Source: DATHKG01 sp035489435
GTDB taxonomy: Bacteria > Bacteroidota > Bacteroidia > Chitinophagales > Chitinophagaceae
Strand: one strand, 5' to 3'
Length of the DNA stretch: 64,000 nucleotides
Assembly: GCA_035489435.1 (NCBI GenBank)
Contig: DATHKG010000161.1
A program made the translations under genes and the position numbers. Shown piece after piece: positions 7,701-15,911 of the stretch. The first letter of the stretch is position 1; each line of letters starts with the position of its first letter. The notes under the pieces were generated by a model. It was not told the DNA's origin. It made no database searches and saw nothing but the letters and a program-made list of their open reading frames with translations.

Positions 7701-9151
7701 TTTTTTTCGAGTTTCCTCAATGCCAGCCCCGATAGATAAACAGCCGGTAACAGATAAAAAAAAGAAAATGCTTTACGCGTCATTTTCCTTGTTGCCCGCA
7801 AAGGAGTCTTAACAAGCGCACGAAGGTTTTCGATAGCAAGGTGTTTCCTGTAATTTTTATGCACGTAACGGTGAAGCTGTTTGTAGTATGAAGGGGAATA
7901 AGTATTACGGAACATCAATACCATCTCGTCAGAATCTGTCCAGTTCGATTTTTTATGAAGTTGTGTTTTTACCTTTTCATAAAAAACAGTTCCGGGCAAG
8001 GGATATGATACAGAAATGCCTATCTCATGTGGCAATAGCCTGTTTATCATTTTTATAGTCAGATCAATGTCATCCCGGGTTTCACCCAGGTAACCGAACT
8101 GGATAAAAAAGCATGGTTTGATGTTATTAGCCTTCAAAAGTTCAGTAGCAACTTTGATCTGGTTAACCTGTATCCCTTTATCCATCGCGTCAAGAATTTT
8201 CTGCGAACCGCTTTCTGCTCCCATCCACACTTCTTCACATCCTGCCCTGGCAAGTGCTTTTACATAGGTTTCATTAGCGAGCAAATCCGCCCGCGATTGT
8301 ATTTTAAACCGGAACTTTAATTTTTCATCCTCTACAACATCGGCAAACTCCTCGACCCAGCCTGGCTTCAATCCGAAAATATCATCACAGAACCATACAT
8401 GATCAAGCCCGAACGTATCCTTTAACATTTTGAGTTCATGTAATACATTGGCAGGTGTTCTTGCATTATACCTGTTTCCATAGATTGGCTTGGCACACCA
8501 GTTACATTTGTAAGGACAACCCCTTGTAGTGCCTACATTTATCGAAAAATAACCCGCATTTTTTTTCCAGAGTTCTTTATATGGTTCAACATTAAGTAGT
8601 GACCAGGCAGGCAAGGGCAATAGATCAAGGTTCCTGATCACAGAACGTTTTGAAGTTTTGATTGGGTAACCATTGTCCTTAAAAGCAAGGCCTGCAATGT
8701 TTGAAAAATCTGTCCGGTTTGTTCCAATCGCCTGAACGAGCTCAAGCAAAGTGGCTTCTCCTTCCCCAAGCAATATAAAATCAGCACCGGCCTCAAGGTA
8801 TTGCTGGTAATGATCGGTCGAATCAGAACTGGACACAATCACTTTTGTACGGGGACTGGCAGCGAGTCCGATCATAGCAAAGGCTGCATCCCGCATATTC
8901 GTAAGGCACATTTTTGTGAGATAATTGAATCCGTCATCATAAATCACAAACAGATCCGGCTGCGGATCCAGTGCTGCAGCAATCTCCCCTGGTGATTGAT
9001 AAAACATTGTATCGATAAAACTTACATCATGGTTTGCCCCGATCAGTGATGACGCTGCATATAAAGTTCCGAGTGGAGGATATGGCCGCCCGATTTGCCA
9101 TTGTTTTGTGTCAAATCGCAGAAAATAAGAATGAGTAATTACAATTTTCAT
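7697..9151 (-). CDS. B12-binding-type radical SAM protein
   Basis: A 484-residue enzyme with an N-terminal cobalamin-binding-like Rossmann domain (residues 1-165) and a radical SAM TIM barrel. C212, C216 and C219 in RGCPYKCNWC hold the 4Fe-4S cluster that cleaves SAM. The barrel carries WFCDDIFG, IQSRADLL and WMGAESGSQ, typical of the BchE/HpnR-like class that methylates or rearranges unactivated carbons. The C-terminal 90 residues are basic and end in a hydrophobic segment (FFYLLPAVYLSGLAL), which suggests membrane association. The frame extends six codons further to a TTG, but the ATG at 9151 (MKIVITHS) is the family-like start. It is translationally coupled to the following methyltransferase. 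Confidence 0.86.
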   Translation of the reverse strand: MKIVITHSYFLRFDTKQWQIGRPYPPLGTLYAASSLIGANHDVSFIDTMFYQSPGEIAAALDPQPDLFVIYDDGFNYLTKMCLTNMRDAAFAMIGLAASPRTKVIVSSSDSTDHYQQYLEAGADFILLGEGEATLLELVQAIGTNRTDFSNIAGLAFKDNGYPIKTSKRSVIRNLDLLPLPAWSLLNVEPYKELWKKNAGYFSINVGTTRGCPYKCNWCAKPIYGNRYNARTPANVLHELKMLKDTFGLDHVWFCDDIFGLKPGWVEEFADVVEDEKLKFRFKIQSRADLLANETYVKALARAGCEEVWMGAESGSQKILDAMDKGIQVNQIKVATELLKANNIKPCFFIQFGYLGETRDDIDLTIKMINRLLPHEIGISVSYPLPGTVFYEKVKTQLHKKSNWTDSDEMVLMFRNTYSPSYYKQLHRYVHKNYRKHLAIENLRALVKTPLRATRKMTRKAFSFFYLLPAVYLSGLALRKLEKK

Positions 9152-9201
9152 CCGATCATTTTTATTCAAAATATATTTATCGAAGTGTTCATCTTGCTCG
9201 T

Positions 9202-9282
9202 TTATTTACCTGCCGGTTTAACATGTGGTTATTTACCTGCAGAGTTTACATGCAGTTATTTACCTGCAGGGTTTACATGTGG
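9202..9282 (-). repeat. 27-bp x3 tandem array containing the SPASM gene stop codon
   Basis: Three 27-bp units occupy 9202-9228, 9229-9255 and 9256-9282. On the minus strand each has the core CATGT(A/T)AA and ends in GCAGGTAAATAA. The unit at 9256-9282 encodes the last eight residues (PHVNPAGK) and the TAA of the radical SAM gene. The other two are downstream copies, each keeping an in-frame TAA. The units contain CTGCAG or a near match, and ACATGT. Confidence 0.92.
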
Positions 9283-10308
9283 CGAAAGATTCAGTGAACA
9301 AACACATCTTTTACAAACCGGGTCGAGATCCATATCAAGTGTTTTTCGGAACTTCAATCCAACGGCACTATTTAAAATATCACTTAAAGTATTATTCCTG
9401 ATGTTGCCAATGGAAGGGTGGAAAAAACATGGTTTAACTGAACCATCCGGTTCCACTACTGTAGACACCCATGGCGCATTACATTTCTTATATGGAAAAT
9501 CTTCCAGCCCATATCCTGCCGCATAATATGTGTAAATATTCATTAGTTTTCCGGGCGATTCGGCTATAAACCCGTTCCTGAAATGCCTACTGAACCGGGA
9601 TGGCAGGCTTTCAACAATATTTTTAAAAATTGGAAGTTCATCCCTGGTTATAGCAATTTCTGACTGCCGTTCCCTGGTCCACAATACATCCCTGTTGAAT
9701 GCATGACTTGTTAAATCAGCTGGTAAAAAGCTGATCTGGTCAAGACCCATTTCTTCAGCGCATTCAATGATTTCAGGCCAGGCTTTATAATTTAACCGGT
9801 GAATCACAGTTCGCGCAGTAATTCTATAAGAGCTATTCAACGATTTAATAAAACTTACGCCTTCTTTCAACTTATTAAAAGCGCCCGGAATATCACGGAT
9901 TGAATCATGTATGTTTTCGGTTCCATCCAACGAAACAATAATGTCATCTACCAGTTGCAAAAGACGGGAAGCATTTTTTTTCAACAATAACCCTGTCGAA
10001 AGCAAAGTAATATTGAGATTCTCTTTTTTCAGTAATTCACACAATTCAAAAAATCCTTTGTGCAACAAGGCTTCACCGCCCGACATAACTATTTGACGCG
10101 TGCCCAATTTCCGAAAGCTGTTCAGTAACGGAGTAATGTCCTCTTTGGTCAATTTTTTTAGGTTATGATTACCTTTCCATATATCGCACATCCGGCAACG
10201 ACAATTACAGGAACTATGTGGCATCAGTATCGCGATAGGTAATGCCGTTATACGGTGGGTACGTAAAGTATTATAACGTTTCAGCGTATGGTAAAAAGAC
10301 TGTTTCAA
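9256..10308 (-). CDS. Radical SAM protein with SPASM-type C-terminus
   Basis: A 350-residue radical SAM enzyme. The cluster motif is C34-x3-C38-x2-C41 (CNCRCRMC), followed by VMSGGEALLH, the SAM-binding GGE. The C-terminal quarter holds more cysteines in KKCNAPW, VKPCFFH and DPVCKRCVC with EPDGSVKPC, the SPASM/twitch pattern that binds auxiliary clusters, as in peptide- or glycan-modifying maturases. The start is a TTG overlapping the TGA of the upstream methyltransferase gene (TTGA). The last eight codons and stop lie in a 27-bp unit repeated downstream. No obvious precursor peptide gene lies next to it, so a small-molecule or glycan substrate is as likely as a peptide. Confidence 0.84.
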   Translation of the reverse strand: MKQSFYHTLKRYNTLRTHRITALPIAILMPHSSCNCRCRMCDIWKGNHNLKKLTKEDITPLLNSFRKLGTRQIVMSGGEALLHKGFFELCELLKKENLNITLLSTGLLLKKNASRLLQLVDDIIVSLDGTENIHDSIRDIPGAFNKLKEGVSFIKSLNSSYRITARTVIHRLNYKAWPEIIECAEEMGLDQISFLPADLTSHAFNRDVLWTRERQSEIAITRDELPIFKNIVESLPSRFSRHFRNGFIAESPGKLMNIYTYYAAGYGLEDFPYKKCNAPWVSTVVEPDGSVKPCFFHPSIGNIRNNTLSDILNSAVGLKFRKTLDMDLDPVCKRCVCSLNLSPHVNPAGK

Positions 10309-11069
10309 TGGCTGCCATATTTTATGACTATCCTGTAAAACGGATCATCATTCCCAAAAAGTTTTTGTAAAAAATCTCCTGGCTGGTATAAAATCTTATA
10401 ATTGAAATATTCAAGGGCTGTAATTGGATGATGAAAATACCAGGCAGACATCTCCGGGAAACCGACTGCATTAAAATAAGCATCAGATCTGGCTTTTGCC
10501 ATTTCTATGTCCTTCTGATTATAAAACATCGAATCGGTGATATAAATTTCACCATTAACTTTCAGGAGTTTTTTTGCGCTGCTGATGATTTCAATAAATG
10601 AAGAAAAGTATTGAACCGATGCGGCAAAAACAATAAGATCAAAGCGATTATTACCAAGAACTCCATCCCTTATATCTCCAGGCACAAAACTTAAATTCGT
10701 TCTATGAGCAAATACCTTGCTTGCCTGTTTTAATTCAATGACGTTAATATCAAGTCCTGTTACCTCTGTTTTGGGAACCCCGGCAAGCCGGTTTGACAAC
10801 CACCCATTTCCACAGCCAATTTCAAGAATCTTCAAAGGCCTGTTTTTTTTCGCGACATAATTTAGCAAGTGGCCACATGATTTCTTTCTTATCCTCCATT
10901 CTTTCTGATGAATATGAAACACATTCACTTCCGGCAATTTCAACAACTCTTCGTCGCTTACCATCCGACCTTCCTTTTCTCTCAATGCGATATAAAGCCC
11001 GGGCATAAGCCGCCAACCCGCTTCGTGTTTATGATGACTATCGCGATATGAACTGTTCAATTGACGCAT
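10305..11069 (-). CDS. Class I SAM-dependent methyltransferase
   Basis: A 254-residue methyltransferase with an N-terminal extension of about 75 residues, then SAM-binding motif I, KILEIGCGNGWL (80-91), the acidic TGLDIN, and motif IV, FDLIVFAASVQYF. The profile is that of a small-molecule methyltransferase. Its first 13 bases overlap the end of the PrmC-like gene, and its stop overlaps the TTG of the SPASM gene by 4 bases. It is the third gene of the operon. No substrate is evident from the sequence. Confidence 0.8.
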   Translation of the reverse strand: MRQLNSSYRDSHHKHEAGWRLMPGLYIALREKEGRMVSDEELLKLPEVNVFHIHQKEWRIRKKSCGHLLNYVAKKNRPLKILEIGCGNGWLSNRLAGVPKTEVTGLDINVIELKQASKVFAHRTNLSFVPGDIRDGVLGNNRFDLIVFAASVQYFSSFIEIISSAKKLLKVNGEIYITDSMFYNQKDIEMAKARSDAYFNAVGFPEMSAWYFHHPITALEYFNYKILYQPGDFLQKLFGNDDPFYRIVIKYGSH

Positions 11070-11731
11070 TGAAATGGCTGTATTTTAAAAATGTAATGTT
11101 TTTCCATGAACCGGCTGCCGGTGGCAACACAGTGAAGACTGAAATGCCGGCCTGCAGCAGCATTTTTAATCATTACAAGATCGCAACCATCACAGAGAAC
11201 CATATAAACCTTAGTCCCGTCATCAAGATATTGTTCCAGTGATGCAAAGAGTTTATGAAAGTATTCGCCATTCCGACCGCAATACCAGGCATATTGTGAA
11301 AAGGATTGAGGATCCTTTTTATAGTAGGGTGGATTTAGTAAGATGAATTTGTATGGCTTTATAGGTATGTCGGTAAAAAGATCCGATTGTAAAATATCAA
11401 GACTAACATTGTTATCCGACATATTCTTTTTGAGACAATTCACTGCATCCGGGTTAATATCAGTAGCCGTGACTATTGCTCCTTTAAAAGCAGCATAAAT
11501 ACTGATTAACCCGCTGCCGGCACCCAATTCCAAAACGGATTGTTCTGTAAACTGTTCATGCATAATATGATTCAATAAAAACTTCGTGCTATAAAAAAAA
11601 CGCGGATGGAAAACCCCGGCGGGAATTTCCAGGCTGATACCTTTGTAGCGATACCTTCTTGTTTTTGAAAGATAGTTTTCCAACACAGGTTTATAGGTAT
11701 GGTTCACCAGGTATTTAACAAGTTTGCGCAT
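11057..11731 (-). CDS. NPPY-type methyltransferase (PrmC/HemK-like fold)
   Basis: A 224-residue methyltransferase with motif I, VLELGAGSGLI (66-76), and NPPY at 133-136, the motif of enzymes that methylate amide or exocyclic nitrogens. The fold places it with the MTS/PrmC group, but it lacks the N-terminal helical domain of true PrmC, and its position in this operon argues for a specialised role rather than release-factor methylation. It starts immediately after the stop of the preceding radical SAM gene, with no intergenic base, and overlaps the next gene by 13 bases. The substrate is unknown. Confidence 0.78.
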   Translation of the reverse strand: MRKLVKYLVNHTYKPVLENYLSKTRRYRYKGISLEIPAGVFHPRFFYSTKFLLNHIMHEQFTEQSVLELGAGSGLISIYAAFKGAIVTATDINPDAVNCLKKNMSDNNVSLDILQSDLFTDIPIKPYKFILLNPPYYKKDPQSFSQYAWYCGRNGEYFHKLFASLEQYLDDGTKVYMVLCDGCDLVMIKNAAAGRHFSLHCVATGSRFMEKHYIFKIQPFQCVN

Positions 11732-13231
11732 TTAAAATCCTTGAATTTCAGGTTGCCGGTATTTCCACAACACCTGTAATAATTTAAGTTCATATGGTTT
11801 TTTATAGAGCCGGAGCTGATAGCGCAAGGAAGCCGCTATCCGCATTGTTAATCTTTTGGCAGATGTTAACCTGATATCAGAAACGGTGGGATAGTAGCTG
11901 TTCAGCACAGTTTCAAAATCCTTTATTTTATCAATCATCGCAGGAGTTAACCAGGGAGTCAGCGGATTTTTTCTTAGATCGAAAGATTCCCATTGCGGAC
12001 TGATCCACTCCTCCAGTTTCAATGGAAAACGAAAACCGCTTTCCAGTACTTTTTTGTACATATCGGATCCTTCAGTTGCCACAGGACTATAAACGTAAAT
12101 AACAATCTCGGTTTTTGGGTTAATAGTTTTTATCTCACGGATAAAAGCAATATCATTATCAATTTGTTTCATCACCTGCTGAGGCGTAGCCGCTGGTGTA
12201 CCCAGTACAAAAGAATATTCGGGAATGATATCAAAACTGGCAAGCCTGGCTGCAAATTGCCTGATCTGTTTCGCAGACTGCGTACCGCCCTTATGCATAC
12301 TTTTAAGAATGTCATCGTTGCCCGTCTCTGCTCCGAAAAAAATCATCTTACAACCTGATTCCCGCATCAGAGCAAGCGATTCATCAGTATATTTATTTAT
12401 GGTATCAATTCTGCCCTCACCCCACCACACCATTTGTTCTTTTTTAATAAGCTTTGCAAATTCCACCGTTCTTTTTTCGGAAACGAAAAAATTGTTGTCA
12501 TGAAACTCAACGGCATTGCCCCCATATTTATCTTTTAATGATTTGATATCATCATAAACCATTTGAGCTGATTTGGCCTTCCAGCGTCCTTTATAAATTG
12601 GTACAACAGCACAAAACGAACAGGTAAAAGGGCATCCGACGCTCGAGTGATAAGCTATTGTTTTGCTTCCGAGATATGAGTTACCCAGGTATTTTTGTAA
12701 GGGGTAAAAATTATTTAGTTTGTGGTAAGGCAACATGGGTAACTCATCCTGTTCATACAACTCATCTTTTTTTGTCTTGATGATTTCGCCTGACACCTGG
12801 TAAATCAGATTTGGTATTGTATCAAATGATTCATTTTTATCAAGAGCCTTCAATAAGGCAGGAAAACATTTGTCACCAGGGCCATTTATCACAAAATCGA
12901 CATAACCCGAACCCAGCACAACGTTACTTTGATTTGAGGCAAAATAACCGCCCCAGAATATTTTTATGGAAGGATAAAGGTTTTTTACAGCTTTTGAAAC
13001 AGGAATAGCCTGTTTCAGCTGTGGCCCAGGCATGGTTGTACAACCGAAATAGCCAAACCCCCCTTCGGCGAGGTAGGTAAGAATTTTTTCATGGGGATTT
13101 TTTTCGAGATTGCCGTCTACAATCACATATTCAAACAAACCTTCAATAGAAGCAGCAATGCTTAATATCGAGTTTGGTATCCTTGGTTTGTTATTTGCGC
13201 TTCTGGGATTGAATAGCAGCACTTTAGCCAT
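11732..13231 (-). CDS. B12-binding-type radical SAM protein, first gene of the operon
   Basis: A 499-residue enzyme of the B12-binding radical SAM class. The N-terminal Rossmann-like domain begins MAKVLLFNPR and includes FWGGYFAS near residue 92. The barrel has the cluster cysteines C200, C204 and C207 (GCPFTCSFC), followed by VEFHDNNFF and IFFGAETGND. It is distinct in sequence from the second B12-type enzyme of the operon. The frame is open 46 codons further upstream to another ATG, but the family start at 13231 is much more plausible. The divergent region to the glycosyltransferase gene at 13444 must hold the operon promoter, although no full consensus is visible. Confidence 0.86.
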   Translation of the reverse strand: MAKVLLFNPRSANNKPRIPNSILSIAASIEGLFEYVIVDGNLEKNPHEKILTYLAEGGFGYFGCTTMPGPQLKQAIPVSKAVKNLYPSIKIFWGGYFASNQSNVVLGSGYVDFVINGPGDKCFPALLKALDKNESFDTIPNLIYQVSGEIIKTKKDELYEQDELPMLPYHKLNNFYPLQKYLGNSYLGSKTIAYHSSVGCPFTCSFCAVVPIYKGRWKAKSAQMVYDDIKSLKDKYGGNAVEFHDNNFFVSEKRTVEFAKLIKKEQMVWWGEGRIDTINKYTDESLALMRESGCKMIFFGAETGNDDILKSMHKGGTQSAKQIRQFAARLASFDIIPEYSFVLGTPAATPQQVMKQIDNDIAFIREIKTINPKTEIVIYVYSPVATEGSDMYKKVLESGFRFPLKLEEWISPQWESFDLRKNPLTPWLTPAMIDKIKDFETVLNSYYPTVSDIRLTSAKRLTMRIAASLRYQLRLYKKPYELKLLQVLWKYRQPEIQGF

Positions 13232-13443
13232 ATAATTGAGTTGACAGGTCAAACTTAAATACGGATCCAGGGAAAGAGAGTTGCCTCCCCTTGGAATATG
13301 TTTCGCGAGGTTAAGTAAATACGGTTGATGGCAACTTAAAATAAGCTTCATGGCAACCGGGGCGGTCAAATTAACGTTTGGACTATTACGCCACCTTGAT
13401 TCCTTAGAGTGCCTGGGGTTGGTGCGGCGGCTTATAAAAAAAT

Positions 13444-14550
13444 ATGCATTTTATTTTCACCAGCTATACCAGTTCACCGGAATTCAGTTGTCCCAATGCC
13501 TGGCTTAAAAGGATTGATTTCTACACGGGTATTCTCGAAAAACTCGCGCAGACCCATACGGTAACCGCTATAGAGCATATTAATTATTCCGGTGAACTCC
13601 GGCAAAATGGTGTCAGATATTTGTTTCGGTCCCTGAAAAAGAAAGTAAGTCGTTTCCCTTTTGGGAAACACCAGCTGATGAAAAAAATGGGGCCGGATGT
13701 TGTTTTCATCAACGGCTTTATTTTTCCCTGGCAGATAATCCAGCTTCGGTTACAACTTGGTAAAAGCCCCAGAATTATTATCCTGCATCGCGCCGAAAAA
13801 CCATTTAGCGGCTATAAAAGGATCATTCAGAAAATTGCAGACAAATTTGTGTCAGCATATTTTTTTTCTTCTTTCGAATTCGGTCAAACCTGGATCCGGA
13901 AAGGGATAGTAGATGACGAGAAAAAAATCCATGAAATCTTACAGAGCTCTTCGATTTTTGCACCCACTGGCAAAAAGCAGGATAAATCTAAGGCAGCCTA
14001 TGCCGAGGCGTACAATTTTCTATGGGTTGGAAGGTTAGATAAAAATAAAGATCCGCTTACAGTTGTATCCGCATTTATTGAATTTCTCGAACTTGTGCCA
14101 CTGGCAAAATTGCAGTTGATTTACCAGGACGGTGATCTGCTTTCAGAAATAGAATCAAAAATAAACGCCACTCAAAAAAGCAGGCAATCCATCAAACTTG
14201 TCGGAGCAGTGCCGCATCATGAGCTGGGAGAATATTTCAATGCTGCTGATTTTATCGTTTCCGGATCACATTATGAAGGCAGCGGAATTTCGGTCATAGA
14301 GGCGATGAGTTGCGGATGCATACCGGTGGTTACCAATATCCCTTCATTCCGTAAAATGACAAATAACGGTGAATTCGGAATATTATACGAGGCTGGAAAT
14401 AAATCATCATTGCTGGACGCTCTTTTAAAAGCCATTCGTCCCGACCTGGATACACAGCGGGAAGCAGTCAGACTTCATTTCGAGAGGGAGTTATCCTTTG
14501 ATGCCATAGCAAAAAAAACGAATGAAGTTGTGTTACAACTATTCAGATAA
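13444..14550 (+). CDS. Glycosyltransferase, GT-B fold, family GT4-like
   Basis: A 368-residue glycosyltransferase. The C-terminal Rossmann domain shows the GT4 layout: FLWVGRLDKNKDP at about residue 194, then the nucleotide-sugar site with SGSHYEGSGISVIEAMSCGCIPV, i.e. the E-x7-E motif. The N-terminal domain is more divergent. It transfers a sugar from an NDP-sugar to an unknown acceptor. It is transcribed divergently from the radical SAM operon and so may be a tailoring glycosyltransferase for the same product. Its last codons and TAA lie in the first unit of a 25-bp tandem array. Confidence 0.85.
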   Translation: MHFIFTSYTSSPEFSCPNAWLKRIDFYTGILEKLAQTHTVTAIEHINYSGELRQNGVRYLFRSLKKKVSRFPFGKHQLMKKMGPDVVFINGFIFPWQIIQLRLQLGKSPRIIILHRAEKPFSGYKRIIQKIADKFVSAYFFSSFEFGQTWIRKGIVDDEKKIHEILQSSSIFAPTGKKQDKSKAAYAEAYNFLWVGRLDKNKDPLTVVSAFIEFLELVPLAKLQLIYQDGDLLSEIESKINATQKSRQSIKLVGAVPHHELGEYFNAADFIVSGSHYEGSGISVIEAMSCGCIPVVTNIPSFRKMTNNGEFGILYEAGNKSSLLDALLKAIRPDLDTQREAVRLHFERELSFDAIAKKTNEVVLQLFR

Positions 14551-14714
14551 TATTGTATCAGGACTTTTAAGACAATAGTGTATCAGGACAATTCAGAAAT
14601 TTATATGTCAGGATTGTTTAGATAAGGTAATGCCAAAGCTTTCCGGATAACTCTATATCAGGACTTTTGAGATAATTGTAATTCAAGACAGCGGAGATAA
14701 TTTTTGCACCAGGA
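14539..14714 (+). repeat. 25-bp x7 degenerate tandem array containing the glycosyltransferase stop
   Basis: Seven units start at 14539, 14564, 14589, 14614, 14639, 14664 and 14689; the last is 26 bp. Most units contain AGATAA or a one-base variant in the first half and end in TCAGGA, e.g. GTATCAGGA at the end of units 1 and 2. The first AGATAA supplies the Arg codon and TAA stop of the gene. There are no unique spacers and the copies are degenerate, so this is a decayed tandem duplication, not a CRISPR. Confidence 0.9.
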
Positions 14715-14742
14715 TCTTCTGTGTTATCAATTGAAATCAAAA

Positions 14743-15801
14743 TCATTGATTGAATAAAGCAATGATGTTTTTTGCTGTGTCATTGATATGATAAACCGGT
14801 TTTGTATTGATTTTTGTCTCAGGATTTTGGAGAATCGACAAGGCCCGTTCAACCATTTTTTCTTTGGAATCCACTATTGTCCATGAATCGATTTCTGTAT
14901 TCATTGGTTTGCAAAAACTAATCACATGAGCACCCGATGCAAGGGCTTCGAGACAAACTCCTGAGAACCCTTCATAAGAGGAAGGATGTAACAGGATTTT
15001 AGATCGTCTCATATACTCCAAAACCTTGTTGTAAGAAAGTTGGCCCGCCAGTTTAATATTTGTCTGCAGGCCAGCTGACTTTAACTGCCGCTCCAGCCTT
15101 GCCCTTTCCGGACCTTCACCAACAATAATCGCTTTCAAACCGGGGAATGCATATTTGAGTTGCAGTGCAATATCAATGAACAAATCAAAATTCTTCAGCG
15201 GTATCAGTGAACCTGCTCCAAGCAGGTCAATATCCCTGGTTTCGTGTATAGGAACCGCACTTTTCACAAGTCCCGGCACAATCACCCTGGCCGGCTTCAC
15301 CTTGTGATTCCTTTCAAATTCCGCTTGCAGGAAATCAGATAGTGCGATCAATTCGGTACCATCCATTGAGATCCGACGGGGATAAGGATTTGTAGACCGG
15401 GCATCCTGGCCAAGTAGCCAGCAATAATGTTTAAGTTTATGTTTGTCCGCGAATCTTTTTCCAACAAGAGCACATTCACCAAACCAGAAACTGAAGAGGC
15501 CATTAATTTCCTGTTCCTTGTGAGTTTTTCGCAGACTCGCATACACTTTCCGGCGAAGAAAAAATCGCCAAAAATATCCCTTGTTTCTACCTCCAAAGCT
15601 TACAACTTCATTTCCAAACCACTTGTAAGATTTCGCTTCATAAGGATATTGAAAGCTTAAGATTTTCAATGTCCATCGTGGAAACATACGGTTTATGGCC
15701 AATACAAGCTGTTGTTGCATAGGCAGACAGGTGGTATCGTTTTCGTCTGCCGGAAAACCTGGAGTAAGTATAATCAGGAGTTTTTGTCGCCGGATATCCA
15801 T
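14743..15801 (-). CDS. Glycosyltransferase, GT-B fold, family GT4-like
   Basis: A glycosyltransferase of about 352 residues beginning LLIILTPGFP, the usual first strand of GT4 enzymes. The C-terminal part has DLLGAGSLIPLKNFDLFI, AIIVGEGPERARLE and HPSSYEGFSGVCLEALASGAHVI, the family's donor-site glutamate pattern. ATG at 15801 is preferred; an ATG seven codons upstream (15822) is possible. It is convergent with the other glycosyltransferase gene. The two differ enough in sequence to have different donors or acceptors. Membership of the radical SAM cluster is inferred from position only. Confidence 0.84.
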   Translation of the reverse strand: MDIRRQKLLIILTPGFPADENDTTCLPMQQQLVLAINRMFPRWTLKILSFQYPYEAKSYKWFGNEVVSFGGRNKGYFWRFFLRRKVYASLRKTHKEQEINGLFSFWFGECALVGKRFADKHKLKHYCWLLGQDARSTNPYPRRISMDGTELIALSDFLQAEFERNHKVKPARVIVPGLVKSAVPIHETRDIDLLGAGSLIPLKNFDLFIDIALQLKYAFPGLKAIIVGEGPERARLERQLKSAGLQTNIKLAGQLSYNKVLEYMRRSKILLHPSSYEGFSGVCLEALASGAHVISFCKPMNTEIDSWTIVDSKEKMVERALSILQNPETKINTKPVYHINDTAKNIIALFNQ

Positions 15802-15865
15802 TAAATAATTTATGATAGTCATATATCAATACGACCATTTGATGTAACGGTTGCCGTCCAATTTT

Positions 15866-15911
15866 CTATGACAATATCATGGATTACCCAATTACACTAT
15901 CATGGATTACC
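15866..15911 (-). repeat. 23-bp x2 tandem duplication containing the lipoprotein gene stop
   Basis: On the minus strand two adjacent 23-bp units both begin GGTAATCCATGATA and continue GTGTAATTG and TTGTCATAG respectively. The first copy (15889-15911) encodes the final Gly-Asn-Pro and the TGA stop; the second (15866-15888) lies just downstream. Confidence 0.85.

Noticed and set aside
9095..9526. Plus-strand frame of 143 codons with three 9-residue Cys-containing repeats (YLPAGLTCG-like), tempting as a precursor peptide for the SPASM enzyme
   Set aside because: It is antisense to two real genes over most of its length, and its repeats are simply the 27-bp array read on the other strand. Other arrays in the window have non-coding periods (16, 17, 23, 25), so the repeat process does not depend on coding.
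13232..13369. 46-codon N-terminal extension of the first B12-type radical SAM gene
   Set aside because: The family begins with the strand MAKVLLFNPR at 13231, and the extension has no recognisable domain or signal.
14539..14714. 25-bp repeats considered as a CRISPR array
   Set aside because: The units are contiguous, without unique spacers, are degenerate, and there are no cas genes.
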